Positions 11,521-23,345 of a stretch of DNA of 64,000 nt are shown here, piece after piece. The notes beneath the pieces were generated by a model, which made no database searches, was not told the origin of the DNA, and saw only the letters and a list, made by a program, of their open reading frames with translations. The position numbers were made by a program, and so were the translations under genes. Location: NCBI RefSeq assembly GCF_021130785.1, contig NC_060214.1:6821001-6885000 (forward strand). Direction: 5' to 3'. The stretch's first letter is position 1; each line of letters begins with the position of its first letter. Origin of the DNA: Homalodisca vitripennis. Taxonomy: Eukaryota > Arthropoda > Insecta > Hemiptera > Cicadellidae.

Positions 11521-12874
11521 CTAACGGTTTATTTTTATGTAATCGGGGTAATGCTATGTATAGGCTAACTCACTTACAAATCACCAACACCTTATTTCAT
11601 TGCATAAGTCTGTTTATTAATAATCTTAAAGTTTAAAGATAAATATGTATATTCAAACTGAATTTAAATACTTCATCACAAATTATCACTTATGGTCCAT
11701 GCGTACAAACAAACATCCTAACAAAATTTTATCTGCCACCTTAATTCATAAGCGTACGTTGCACCAAAAAAATAATACAAATTAATTGAACCTACGACTA
11801 TAATATATTAAAATAATTTTTGTGATTCTTTAGCACGTTTATAAACACAAACATTATCTCTAGTATATAATGTAATGCATTTATTAAATGTAAAATTGTA
11901 CAGTTATATTTACAAAATTTGAAAATGTTGTAATCTACAACTATTCTAAATGTTTTAAATAATAATATATTAAACTGTACAAGGATTGACACGTTAGACA
12001 TCATATGTGGTTATGATACTTAATTTATTCTATAAATTATCTTACTTCCAGTTCTAATTGAAAACAGATATCAGGGAGTCACATCTTTAGGAATATATAA
12101 TTTTATAACCTATATTCGTTTCCCTGTAGTTCAAAAATTGTAATCGATAGGTATAAAAATTAATTATACTTGTTATTGTGGAATATAAACAGGAAATTTT
12201 ATTTCTAACAAGTCGAGTAATCTAATTTAAATTGTATTGATCGTAAATAATTACGAGCGTCACAATCAAACACTAGAGGAAGGGTGACGAAGTACTCCGC
12301 CCTTCTCAGCTCTGCAGAAGTCGGCACAGCGACGCTTTAAAGTTATTAAGTCGGTCATAAATTAGAGGTGATCTTGATTTACACCTTCACCCATGACAGG
12401 TTAAATGACTTGGAAATACAAACTGTTTAGATTAAAGCCAATTTGATTTTTCAACTGCTGACTCTGAAAGATTCTTGGAAAGATCTCCAAACTGCTCACG
12501 GTGTCGGAAACTTATCTTTCACATTACACACCACACTTCACGAGAACGTCACGTGTCCATGTTTTATTGCATCGTAAAACTAACTGAGTTAGAAAGGGGT
12601 TAAATAATTGCAATGTGGCAGTTTTTACAGTGATGAATAGGAAGGTATGCGATTTAGTCTACGTTTTTAATTAAACAGGGCGTAATAACAATTATTATTA
12701 AACGTGTATTTAAAAATTACAAAAATAAATAATAATGCCTTTCCAAAGATTTAATATACTTTAAAGGTGTAACCCCAATAATATCTTAAATTCTAAAATT
12801 TTGTTTCCGGATACACCAAATAGGTTCTCTTTGTCCTGTCCTTTCATTCCTTTCATTCCTTTAACTCTCAGATG
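11521..12874. other. AT-rich intergenic DNA
   Basis: No recognised gene. A GC-richer patch at 12255-12420 weakly resembles 85-215 (shared GATCTTGATTTA). The minus-strand frame at 11798-12004 is in highly AT-rich sequence and has no domain. Confidence 0.45.
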
Positions 12875-13335
12875 ATTCAGGTACTCAAATACCCTTTGAT
12901 GTCAAAATATACCAGACATCCAATTACCCCTGACATCTAAGTTCCTCTGATACCCAAGTTCCAATTACATTGACACCTAACTACTCTTGACATTCAAGTA
13001 CTCCTGACATCCAAATACCCCTGGCACTCAAATACCCTTGATGTCCAAATATCCCAAACACCCAGTTACCCCTGACATCTAAGTTCCCCTGATACCCAAG
13101 TTCCATTGACACCTAACTACCCTTGACATTCAAGTACTCCTGACATCCAAATACCCCTGACACTCAAATAGTCTTGATGACCAAGTATCCCTGACGCCCA
13201 AATACCTTTGACATCCAAGTTCCTCTGATACCCAAGTTCCATTAACACCCAACTACCCTTGACATTAAAATACCCTTGACATCCAAGTTCCTCTGATACC
13301 CAAGGACCATTAAAACCCAAACACCCTTGAAACTA
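12875..13335. repeat. 17-bp minisatellite with 8-unit higher order
   Basis: Successive ~17-bp units of the form CCTTGACATCCAAGTT vary at a few positions (CCCTGACATCTAAG, TCTGATACCCAAG, ATTGACACCTAACTAC). A distinctive run of units starting at GATACCCAAGTTCC recurs about 137 bp later (12954 and 13091), which is eight units. Because 17 is not a multiple of 3, three units give a 17-residue reading period; the minus strand stays open over 13117-13320 but this looks like a by-product of unit composition. Confidence 0.85.
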
Positions 13336-13399
13336 AATTACTTTCTACATTCAAACGCCCTTGGCACTCATGGGTTTTTTTGTTTAGCCTAACGCCCTT

Positions 13400-13560
13400 G
13401 TGTCTAGGACCAACCCTTATCATTTAGGAAGTCCCACCAACTCCAACAGTCATCTTGGCAGTAGACTAGACTCAGTAGACCAATCGATCTACACTTGCAC
13501 TCCGATACCTCGACATTTGCGGTTAGTGATGTGCCGCTCCTGGACTCCCATAAAGTAGCC
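13400..13560. repeat. Unclassified dispersed repeat, copy 2
   Basis: Partner of 11365-11520. The best conserved parts are CCACCAACTCCAACAGT at about 13434, GCAGTAGACTAGAC, ACCTCGACATTTGCGG and GATGTGCCGCTCCTGGAC. It lies directly after the 17-bp minisatellite. Confidence 0.5.
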
Positions 13561-14540
13561 CAGATTTAAGTAATACGAGGGTATTACTCGTAAATCGATG
13601 TTTGCTTTGCCCAGTGTAGGTTCAACTGAAACCAGTCAGAAGTAAACGCTCACGTGACAAAGCCCTAGGCCACCGAAGAAATTTCAACAGCAGTGGTCAG
13701 GAATCCTTTGTTAATGAATGATCCTTTACAATATAATTATTTTATGGGTTGATTCCAAGAGTAATACAGATGTAGAAAAAGATTCTTTACTAAGTCTATA
13801 AAGCAAATCACAAAGTGTATACCTAGTTGATAAAATGCCGTAAAATATACAATATCTTTAAATACTCTTTCCCAATGTATTTGGGAAAGGTTTGGCTTAG
13901 GATCTTAGGATTTTGGATGAAGAAGGACTTGGTCTATGGTAACCCTGCTTTACCATCGGACATTTTAGTTAGCTGTTGTGGATAGCAGTTAGTAACGTAT
14001 GGACAAAATACATGGCTGATGTCTTGAAATTAAACTAACAAAAGCAAATAAATATAAAGATGCAAATTATGATGAAGGTAATACGGGTATGTGTTAATTT
14101 TTATTTACGTCGTATTTGGCTACTTATGTTTTGTTAATACAGATACAATTATGTATACAGCTTTAATTCAATTAATAAATTGGAAATATTACTGATATAA
14201 AATCAGGGCTACCACCATTACCAATACTACAGGGACTGGAACAGTGTGGTTCGGTTGGCGAACAAATTTAGCGTGATATTTAACCGCATCAGCAACATGA
14301 GCGTGCTGAGGTTTACCGTAATAAGATAATATCACTATCACATAAAACTTTACTATCTCCAAAATAATTATTACGGTCTAATTAATTATACTATCACATT
14401 TTAGCTGCAAGAGAGCTTTCTTCTTGCTTTCTTTCTTTTCCTGCAATAAAACACCTTTGATTTCTTTGATTTAGTTAAGTTTAGTACATTTTATTTATAT
14501 TATTTTCAAATTCTTACTTTCATACTTGATGTACTAACTG
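13561..14540. other. Intergenic DNA, nothing recognised
   Basis: AT-rich, no coding frame and no tandem repeat. A 10-base self-match (CTTTCCCAATGTATTTGGGAAAG at 13868-13890, read as two arms) makes a small hairpin. Confidence 0.4.
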
Positions 14541-14547
14541 CCTTCCC

Positions 14548-14612
14548 ACCTGATGAAGAGGATGGATGTAAACTCTCGAAACGTTGTGTTATACATTTTT
14601 TAACATCATAAT
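14548..14612 (+). mobile_element. Penelope-like terminal motif with hammerhead-like core
   Basis: CTGATGA (14550) and CTCTCGAAAC (ending 14582) flank a short stem AGAG/CTCT. The next bases, GTTGTGTTATACATTTTTTA, match the family consensus seen at 24.5, 41.5 and 52.0 kb. The tail (ACATCATAATAATTACCGAAATTC) is diverged and the copy ends close to the Helitron at 14707. Confidence 0.55.
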
Positions 14613-14706
14613 AATTACCGAAATTCTATTTTCTCTACCAATTATGATAAATAAACCCGCATATATACTATGTTTGTTAAGAACATACATGTAGATTTTT
14701 ATTAAA

Positions 14707-15201
14707 CTGGCTGTTTCCCGCGGCCTCGCACGCTTATCGTAAGCTTTGCCCGTGGTTGAGCACTTCTGGTTCAAGCGAATTATGTTTACAACACCGATGT
14801 AAATTTGGCCTTGTTGCCACGATCAGGAAAATCTGTCAATAATGTATGTTTTTATATTTGTATCCTTACATGTACTTTATTATAAAGTGGTCTTCTATTC
14901 AAGTTTTAAGTTCAATCAATAATTTATTTTTAAGACAAATATACACCATCTTAGCGCCTTCAAATAGTTTTTGGCTACTTAATATACGTAACTCTGTCGT
15001 GATTGCAGTTTATAACTTGCAGGCGCTTTGAAAACTTTTATGTTTTGTAGCACTGCCTGGTGGCGAATTACACCAATGGGCATAGAATATAAACCTTCTC
15101 CATTAAAAAATACATATACATACAAATTTTCATAACGATCGGTCAAATAGTTCACGATTCCATAAAGGACAAACACACAAACATTTATTTTTATATATAG
15201 A
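14707..15201 (-). mobile_element. Non-autonomous Helitron, copy 1
   Basis: On the minus strand it starts TCTATATATAAAAATAAATG and ends GCGGGAAACAGCCAG, with host A before and host T after, the insertion rule of Helitrons. A small GC-rich hairpin (GGC/GCC) sits just before the end, as expected. The interior is non-coding and is ~75-80% similar by eye to the copy at 35935-36438 over its whole length (for example GACCGATCGTTATGAAA, TTTCAAAGCGCCTGCA, CTTGAACCAGAAGTGC). The terminal CCAG departs from the usual CTRR, a likely point change in a dead copy. Confidence 0.75.
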
Positions 15202-16524
15202 TACATATAAATAATACTTAAAGCAAATCATCCTAAAAACTCCTTTCGCGCTTTAATAACAGGGCGTCACCTTGTTGCAAAGCAATCATATAAAATTAAC
15301 GATGGAAAAACAATTATCAAGAAGTATGTACAGTGATTGTGACATTAAATTAATTACGATTGACGAGTATAGTTATTGGTATTGCTTCCTACAATTTTAT
15401 ACTAGCAATGCAATAAGTTTACTATTTAGTTTATTATAATTTGTTAAATTCTTTTAATGTTCTCAACATAGGTGAAAGGTTAGAGTTTCAACAATTGTAT
15501 GAATAATTATTAAAAATATGTTCAAAACTATGTGAATAACTCAAAACAAAAAACAATAAAATCTAAAGGTAGTCAAAAGATTGGTACTACTTATTATAGA
15601 CCAGATCACCAATGATATTTAATGATTATTATTTGCATTATTTAGTTAAATATATACAAGAAGTAGGACAAGTTCATTTCTCGGGGTGCTGCAGCCTTGT
15701 CTTACTTTCATAATTAAAGTCAAACAAGGAAATGCTAATCAGAGGATCAGACCTGTCTCTACAAGATCTTTGAGAAGAAATTCCTGTTAACTTGGCCATC
15801 GCTTTGCAAACAAGATGAGGAGCAACGTCAGTCGAGTATTACGTTTTGTGCAAATTTGGAGCAGCTTAAGTTCTATAGAAACACATAGAGAATCTTATAC
15901 AATTCTAAACCTTATTATTATTACCATCCATAATAAAGGTTTACTGGAAACACACCAACAATAATTGTGAGTTTAAACATATTTTCTTTTTATCGGTTCC
16001 GTTTTAGAGTGGTTTTGAAAAATTTCTGTGATACTTGGATGAAAATTGACGTACTCCCAGAAACAGGACATTAATAAGCATGAGTGACTCTTAATGATTG
16101 GATATAGATTATGTTTATTAGACTATGTGCTCCAGATACTTTTTGTAAATGTAACACTTTATAAAGATATTTATGCCACTTTAATCTGGTTTTCCCCAAT
16201 AAAATACAAACCATTCTAATACTGCCTAGAGCAAATAGAGCCAGTGATTATTCAATCAGAGTGGTTTTTAATAATCTTTAGGACATGGAAGCAGAGCTCT
16301 AGTGGAATCTCGCTCTAGTTTTGAGGTTTCCCACTTTAGAATCCTGTTTTATATTACACTCCGTAATATCTCACAATTCAAATCGTCATGAACTTATTCT
16401 TAACCTTATAATAATTCTGTTTCAAATTATTCCTGTTCTTCAACGCTAGAGTTGTACCTCTTTGTAAATTAAAAAAATGGCGATTAATAGTTTAGATGAT
16501 CGATTTCAGCATCGATGGTCTCTG
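15202..16524. other. AT-rich intergenic DNA, nothing recognised
   Basis: No coding frame, tandem array or shared repeat was found. The sequence between 15690 and 15860 is slightly GC-richer. Confidence 0.45.
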
Positions 16525-17275
16525 TACAGTGCATGGATGTTGCTGTCTATACCATGCATCAATGCTGCATGGTCTCTACCGTGCATAAATATGAATCGAT
16601 ATGTACTATGAATCGATGCTGGTTTCTATACCTTGCTTGGTTGATAGTGTCTGTACAGTTTATGTAATATGGTCTCTAAACCATGCATGGATGCTGGTCT
16701 CTCTACCGTATATGAATATGAATCGATATGTACTATGAATCAATGCTGGTCTCTGTGCCATACATGATGGTCTCTCTCTACCGTACATGAATATGAATCG
16801 ATATGTACTATGAATCAATGCTGGTCTCTGTGCCATACATGATGGTCTCTCTCTACCGTACATGAATATGAATCGATATGTACTATGAATCAATGCTGGT
16901 CTCTGTGCCATACATGATGGTCTCTCTCTACCGTACATGAATATGAATCGATATGTACTATGAATCAATGCTGGTCTCTGTGCCATACATGATGGTCTCT
17001 CTACCGTACATGAATATGAATCGATATGTACTATGAATCAATGCTGGTCTCTGTGCCATACATGATGGTCTCTCTCTACCGTACATGAATATGAATCGAT
17101 ATGTACTATGAATCAATGCTGGTCTCTGTGCCATACATGATGGTCTCTCTACCGTACATGAATATGAATCGATATGTACTATGAATCAATGCTGGTCTCT
17201 GTGCCATACATGATGGTCTCTCTACCGTACATGAATATGAATCGATATGTACTATGAATCGATGCTGGTTTCTAT
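16525..17275. repeat. Tandem array, 75-bp unit
   Basis: The unit GCCATACATGATGGTCTCTC...CTGGTCTCTGT repeats every 75 bp (16757, 16832, 16907), with a 73-bp version lacking one CT pair. Seven or eight regular units follow a diverged start at 16525-16740. Minus-strand frames here (for example 16660-16986) are repeat translations, since 75 is a multiple of 3 and one frame stays open. Confidence 0.9.
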
Positions 17276-17842
17276 ACCATGCATATATTACGGTCTCTGT
17301 ACCATGCATGGATGCTGGTGTCTCTACCGTACATGAATATGAATCGATGCTGGTCTCTGTGCTATACATGTATTTTGGTCTCTGTACCATGCATGGATGC
17401 TGGTATCTCTACCGTACATGAATATGAATCGATGCTGGTCTCTGTGCTATACATGTATTTTGGTCTCTGTACCATGCATGGATGCTGGTATCTCTACCGT
17501 ACATGAATATGAATCGATGCTGGTCTCTGTGCTATACATGTATTTTGGTCTCTGTACCATGCATGGATGCTGGTATCTCTACCGTACATGAATATGAATC
17601 GATGCTGGTCTCTGTGCTATACATGTATAATGGTCTCTGTACCATGCTTGGATGCTGGTATCTCTACCGTACATGAATATGAATCGATGCTGGTCTCTGT
17701 GCTATACATGTATAATGGTCTCTGTACCATGCATGGATGCTGGTATCTCTACCGTACATGAATGAATATGAATCGATGCTGGTCTCTGTGCTATACATGT
17801 ATAATGGTCTCTGTACCATGCATGGATGCTGGTGTCTCTTAT
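17276..17842. repeat. Tandem array, 85-bp unit, sister of the 75-bp array
   Basis: The unit GGATGCTGGTATCTCTACCG...TCTGTACCATGCAT repeats every 85 bp (17395, 17480). It shares TCTCTACCGTACATGAATATGAATCG (read as adjacent blocks) and CTGGTCTCTGTG with the 75-bp array but replaces GATATGTACTATGAATC by a duplicated ACCATGCATGGATGCTGGT block. All three frames are stop-free over several units, so 64-residue frames recur; they are not genes. Confidence 0.9.
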
Positions 17843-19286
17843 ACGGTAACGCATTGCATGAGAAGGTGCGTAACATCTATAACGTAACAATTGAATCTCT
17901 AAACACTGCATCTTGAATATTTACCACCCGACTTTATCGAGCAACTGTTGTATGACGTATGACGTTTAAAGATAGCCTGAAAGCCGGGGATGGTTGAGCA
18001 GCAGACTTGATAGGGAATCGTTAATTATCCCGGTCCACTTAGCCTTTGATCCTCGCTGAAGGGTTCAGACTTTTACTTGACTGATCAAACCTGTCCGTCT
18101 GCGTCTGGCCCTTTCATCTTTCAATTAAAGTTTACAAAATTAATGCGAGCTACCGTCAGTTATTCACTTTCCGAGGCACAGGAACTGGTAAATGCTGTTA
18201 CAAATCAGCAAACGTCGGAGTATATTTTTACTATTATTGTAAGCGTTGATAGTTAAACACTTGTTACAGAAACATATATGGTTTTGAGAGTTCGTCAACT
18301 GCAGAATTTCATCAAATTTCCATTGCTTAGTATGTTAAGTGGACACTTGTTAAGCTAGAGGCCAAAGATTTTCACAAATTTGAACACCAAATTCGTTATA
18401 TCGTCAAGTACAACTTTTGGGTTTACGGGATCGTTTTTTGCGTTTTTAGTATTTTACTAATCAGTGATTCATAGTTGAACACAGATAGATCCAGCGAAAT
18501 GTGTAAATTCCCTGCTTTTAAAATATTTAATACGCTAAATTTTGAACTATTTCCATGAAATAGGTCCGCAGCCACTTTAGAAGAGACGTCTAATTAATAC
18601 ATATGTCCGTAGTTATTATTGTATATTTTTAAGATTTGTATTGTTTACTAAACGATGACAATACCCATATTATAAAATTAAATTATTACAGAAATTTGCT
18701 GGTATAAGTCCCACATCTTCCCTTTCATGTACCAATATCGTGTATCTCGATTTATCATTTTTCGTTCTGTGTTCGTCAATAGACATGATTTTTTTTTCAA
18801 GAGACCTTCTTTAGTAAAACAATATAGGTTTTTTGGAGGAAGATGTACCTCTTATTTATTTATTACAAATAATTATTTTACCTTATTTCAAGTATTTGTG
18901 TTGTACAATTTTAAATATTTATTTTAATTTTTACAGGGCTTCAATATCTCTACATGTACTCTAGGCACTTTTCTTAACTGCAAATTTTCCTAAATAATAT
19001 TTATGCCAATTTATTCTGTTTTTATTTTTGATAAAATACAAACTATTGTGCTCTACGAGCCAGTAATTCTCCTATTTCTTAGTTTTATACTTTCTTATAA
19101 TTTCAAATACGTTGGTAATAAATATGAAATTCGTACTCAGATTTCAATTATTATAAAAACCTTTTTTCATGAGTCAAATATTTGTTGTTACATAAGTCAT
19201 AATTGTTCAATTGTCTCCTTATATTTCAAACGCCATATATTTATGTTTAATAAACATAAGTTTGTACTTAGGTATATACTGAATAT
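17843..19286. other. Intergenic DNA with one GC-richer block
   Basis: The block 17965-18120 (GAAAGCCGGGGATGGTTGAG, TTGATCCTCGCTGAAGGGTT, CTGTCCGTCTGCGTCTGGCC) differs in composition from its flanks and may be an old SINE, but I could not place promoter boxes. The rest is AT-rich. The frame at 18727-18927 has no domain. Confidence 0.35.
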
Positions 19287-19490
19287 GAAGGAAACAGGAT
19301 TTTCCGGACATTTTCCATCGTTCAGTGATACACAAAAATCAGTAACACCTATTGTATCACTAAACGATGGCAAATTTCCGGAAAATCCTGTTTCCTTCAC
19401 AATCCTTCCATCTTCAAAAACAAACTTCAAACAAAGGATATTGAATGTACTGTTACTTTTGGTTAATCTCAGCAAATCAAGCACACTATG
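19287..19490. mobile_element. Foldback of Penelope-like tail with extension
   Basis: Two 45-bp arms, 19287-19331 and 19355-19400, are near-perfect reverse complements (GGAAACAGGATTTTCCGGAC in the left arm) around a 23-bp spacer. The arms are the family tail CGATGGCAAATTTCCGGAAA...CCTGTTTCCTTC. After the right arm come ACAATCCTTCCATC and AAAAACAAACTTCAAACAAA, the family extension also seen at 34.3, 41.4, 50.3 and 52.1 kb. The 162-codon plus frame at 19003-19491 and the overlapping minus frame are made open by this palindrome and are not treated as genes. Confidence 0.65.
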
Positions 19491-20448
19491 AAGCGAGGAA
19501 ATAAAAGATTCCTTTTTCTTTAATAGTAGGAATTATTCCTTCAATAGTACCTTTATTATTTATTAAATCCATAGGCTTTTTAATTACAACTATAATTCAA
19601 TTAAAATTTTAAGTTTTTTAATAAAAGATTGTTCAGAGAGTGAAGCAGGGTGTAATCTAGCCTGCAATTAAATGTGTTGCTGATCAAAACTTACTGTTGA
19701 CGCCCAGTCTTAACATTGGTGCCCTTTAATAATTTGAAATTTAGAGACGATTCTAGATGATTTCGTTATTCAGTCAGTGTCAAAGACCATTGTGAATTAA
19801 TCGGAGTATAACTTTGGTATGAAATGACGTCTATTAAAAACAAAAAGGAATTAGTGAAAATTTGTCAATCCAATCTGTCACATGTGATTGTTCTCAACGT
19901 GATCTACGTTTTGTATGATGAATGTAGATCCTACACTGGTGGAAGACAACACAGGTAACTTCTATGCCAGTCAAGGTGAGAGTATGCAGATTGAGGCTGT
20001 ATCAAAGTGGGTGCTCGTATCGGAATAATAAAGTATACAGAGTCACATAAACTCGCTGAGTTAATGCCGCGATTCCCGACAACTCACTCTGTAGTCAGCA
20101 CTCCCCCTTCACCCCCCAACCCCCCGCTGCCGACACCACCCTCCTTCCGTCAACCCACTTGCAACAATTGCTCATAGGTTGCTTTGGTCTCTTTCAGCTA
20201 GGCGTAGAGTTTTCTTAAAGACTCATTAGGGGAGGTGGTGGATAATTGATTATTGTTTGAAATAATGTTCTTAAATTTTTACACGCTTTGGTCTAGACCC
20301 TTTGAAATGCCTTTTTTGAACCCTGGCAAAATGTTTATCAATTTAATACTATTTTACTAGCAGTAGTAGGCATTCGAATCAGAATTTAAGAAAATCCCAA
20401 AATGGGGTACAAATACAAATTTATTGTGAACACAATTAATGACTCTTT
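19491..20448. other. Intergenic DNA with a C-rich patch
   Basis: A pyrimidine- and C-rich patch at 20090-20160 (CTCCCCCTTCACCCCCCAAC) stands in otherwise AT-rich sequence. No gene is visible. Confidence 0.4.
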
Positions 20449-20806
20449 ACGCTATTCATAAGACAGATGATGTTTTTTATTTATACAAATTTACCATCCT
20501 TTCATTTTTTATTTATTTTTGTATATTGAGTTACTTTAAAATGACACTTCAAAAAGTTATAAATAACAAATTATTTTAATTTATAAGCCACTACTCCCAG
20601 GAGCTATAAATCGTGTACTTACTGTACACGCTATTCATAAGACAGATGATGTTTTTTATTTATACATATTTACCATCCTTTCATTTTTATTTATTTTTGT
20701 ATATTGCCATTTCTAGTGACACTTCCAAAAGTTATAAATATAAAAATATTTTAATTTATAAGTCACTACTCCCTTGAGCTATAAATCGTGTACTTATTGT
20801 AAGTAA
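20449..20806. repeat. 179-bp tandem duplication
   Basis: ACGCTATTCATAAGACAGAT occurs at 20449 and again at 20628; the two 179-bp copies run side by side to GCTATAAATCGTGTACTTA(C/T)TGTA. They differ by scattered substitutions and a few short indels, so the duplication is not brand new. No coding content. Confidence 0.85.
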
Positions 20807-22154
20807 TTTTAAGTACTTTTTGTTTGGGCTTGGTTACAAAATTACCTCAATTTTCAATTTTAAGCGCGTAATTATTTGTGAAGTAATAAAATATTTTGTC
20901 TTTTTTCAATAGTTTGCCAAGTAATTTTCTATGACTTATTAGACATAAATGTAGGACATTACTGGGTGCCAACGTTGTACAAAACATATTTGTTAGATGC
21001 ACATAATTGTACTGTTACATACAATATATAAGACATTTTTATATTACATTTTATTAACACTCTTAACAGATTTACACAGAAACATAGTTTTATGAGCTGG
21101 CGGTTAATACACTAGAAGTATAATGAGTTGAAGTATAATACATTATAGATATTTATATTACAGTACATTATTTTTATATACGTTATAGACAATACAAAAA
21201 ATATTAAAAAATATATATCACAATATTTTCACATTTACTGGCCTTGATATCATAAACATTTTAGTCAAATTTGATATAATTTAATTTATTACTTAGAATA
21301 TATTAATTTTTTTATAAAAATCTCGTACAGAAAGACAGGTGGGAAACTAAGCATTGAAGACCCATCTCCAATCCGTGGTCAAATGTGTTGGTCTTGATCG
21401 GACCAATAATGTGATATATATATCTTTATCCAGAGAGTTAAGGAACACCTTTTAGAGCCGACCTAAGTGAAGTATTTTTAATAGTTACAATTTGGAAGAA
21501 ACGCCCCTTAATTTTCCTAACTAATTTGAATTTTGACTGTAAATGAATATTTCTAAGTATTTAGTTTCCGTGACTGTTTTCAGTAATGGACAAGAACAAT
21601 TATCTGTGTTAAGATTTTGAAAAATATATGCAATCGTTGCAATGAATAACTGGAAGTCAATTTATAATTAATTAATTATTATTATCACATTTGCAATCTA
21701 ATTGAATGAATCTTTCAGCAATCGCAGGTCCTTGTGGAAACCCCGATTGCAGTGTCATCAGCATACATATACGATTCGCCATAAAAGTTACGGTTCACAA
21801 GACTATTCATGTAAATGTTGAAAAGGATTGAATCCAAAACACTGACTTCGGGCTTTCTTTGAAATTTTCCAATCGTTTAATTCATTAGGTACAATTTGAC
21901 AGCGTTGGGACTATTTCAAAAAAGCTTCCGAACCTTTTTTAACCAGATTACCGCTTGTACAGATTTTACTTAGTTGGCGTTTAAACACTTAGGAATAGTT
22001 TATGAAAACCGTAATAACGTTTTTGCGAAGGGCCAGTCTGTGTTTACAAAATTTACAGATTCTAAAAATACATTTTCGGTACTATTGTTTTTTTTAATAG
22101 TTTTGGTTTTGTCAAATAATGTAATTTTCTTCCAAATATTTATTAAAGTGACCC
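20807..22154. other. AT-rich intergenic DNA, nothing recognised
   Basis: Very AT-rich with no tandem or dispersed structure recognised. The plus frame at 21974-22243 runs through the following TA microsatellite and is not a gene. Confidence 0.45.

Positions 22155-22208
<54 letters not shown>
22155..22208. repeat. (TA)n microsatellite
   Basis: About 27 uninterrupted TA steps. It lies at the 3' side of the decayed LINE that reads on the minus strand. Confidence 0.95.
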
Positions 22209-22212
<4 letters not shown>

Positions 22213-22213
<1 letters not shown>

Positions 22214-22467
22214 CAAAACAATGTAAAAACAATGTTTTCATAGAAGAGTAAAAATTGCAACTGACCGATATTTATAAAGCAAAGAATTTGACCTGACTTA
22301 TGTATTGGCCGAACTATTGATTTCCTCAGTTTGACGGGAAACAGGTCGGTTCTTAAGCAATGATGTATAAGATTTGAAATTACTTCACTAGTTATGTCTT
22401 TGACCTCTATCAAGAATACCACGAACTCCAGATTTTGTAATACTAGATTATCGATAATTTGGCCCAT
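22213..22467 (-). pseudogene. LINE reverse transcriptase fragment
   Basis: The 84-codon frame contains ITSEVISNLIHHCLRT followed by LFPVKLRKSIVRPIHKSG. This matches the conserved start of non-LTR retrotransposon reverse transcriptase (Jockey/CR1-like), where a short helix precedes a FP..LK.A.V.PI.K.G block just before the NYRPIS motif. Here the expected NYRPIS region is blurred (INIGQLQFLLFYENI) and the frame stops; the palm domain with the catalytic YxDD is absent. It reads in the same direction as the ORF1 remnant 240 bp upstream (22705-22857), so both probably come from one element with its endonuclease deleted. It is non-functional. Confidence 0.7.
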
Positions 22468-22704
22468 TTTTTATTAGGCAGCTTCTAGGTACATAGACGT
22501 TTTTCACAGGTGCAATCTAAGTTAACGACAGTGCTCGGCACTAACTTATTTTTATATTACTTACTTTGAAAGTGCTTTTAAACGTTCTACACTAAAAGTA
22601 TCTAGGTTATCACTTATTTTCACTCTAGTGACTAAGTTAATATACCTCCATTAAGACTCACGCAGTTTTACAACGTCCTTGGTTGATTTGAAGGGAAGAG
22701 AGGG

Positions 22705-22857
22705 TTACATCTCATTTTTCCTCGTCAAATCTTGCCTGTTTTTGAAGCTTACGAATGTGAAGCCCTTCTCTATAGCCTTGATCCTTATTTCCTTGCACGG
22801 AGACCTGTTGAAAGCAGTCAGTTGTTCATCGAAATACACCTTCGCTGATACTGCTTG
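22705..22857 (-). pseudogene. LINE ORF1 C-terminal fragment
   Basis: A minus-strand frame with no start codon reads AKVYFDEQLTAFNR, then KAIEKGFTFVSFKNRQDL and TRKNE before a stop. The pattern (a Y-x-x-E-x-LT-x-x-N helix, a basic helix, a hydrophobic strand, then a V/TRKNE ending) is what the C-terminus of many insect and vertebrate LINE ORF1 proteins looks like. About 50 residues remain out of several hundred. Upstream on the same strand a second frame (EEFTTKEVRDIGWLRRGEI) breaks off by frameshift. It precedes the reverse transcriptase fragment at 22213-22467. The plus-strand frame over 22679-22930 is its shadow. Confidence 0.5.
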
Positions 22858-23227
22858 TCATGGTTCTAATTTCTCCTCTCCTGAGCCACCCAATGTCTCG
22901 TACCTCCTTGGTGGTAAACTCTTCAATTAAGGTTGATTGTTGAGGTAGTGGGTGCGCAATTTGGATTAGTTCCTCGTTAAGAAATACTCCTATTTCAGCG
23001 GACAGTTGTTCAAGTAGAAGTTGTTTACTCTCTTAAATTCTATCGTTTTCTGGTGGTTAATTTTAATTTAATAACAAATTAGGTCATTTTTACTGACTTA
23101 TTATGTCAAACATGCATACACGATGTTATAGCAATCAGAAAACCTTGTGTGTGTTGAATGATTTGTAAAAACATACTCTGATTCGATTTTAACTCCATAG
23201 GCTACCACCTTCCGTCCAGTGCAGCAT
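22858..23227. other. LINE remnant edge and intergenic DNA
   Basis: 22858-22960 is probably more of the decayed LINE on the minus strand, from its stop-broken open frames. Beyond it nothing was recognised. Confidence 0.35.
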
Positions 23228-23345
23228 CTGGAATCTGACGCTGTCCCAGATTTGACTCCTGGAATCTGACGCTGTCACAGATTTGACTCCTGGAATCTGA
23301 CGCTGTCACAGATTTGACTCCTGGAATCTGGAGTCAGCGTCCGTC
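23228..23345. repeat. 31-bp tandem repeat, about 3.5 units
   Basis: CTGGAATCTGACGCTGTC with CAGATTTGACTC repeats at 23228, 23259, 23290 and 23321. The last unit turns into GGAGTCAGCGTCCGTCTGGAG, which is partly the inverse of the unit and can fold back on it. Confidence 0.85.

Noticed and set aside
17279..17761. Series of near-identical 64-75 codon plus frames
   Set aside because: The 85-bp unit is stop-free in all frames over several units; the frames follow from the tandem array.
19003..19491. 162-codon plus frame, the longest in the window
   Set aside because: It crosses the 45-bp foldback and the family extension of a Penelope-like copy, has an overlapping minus frame of the same origin and contains no domain.
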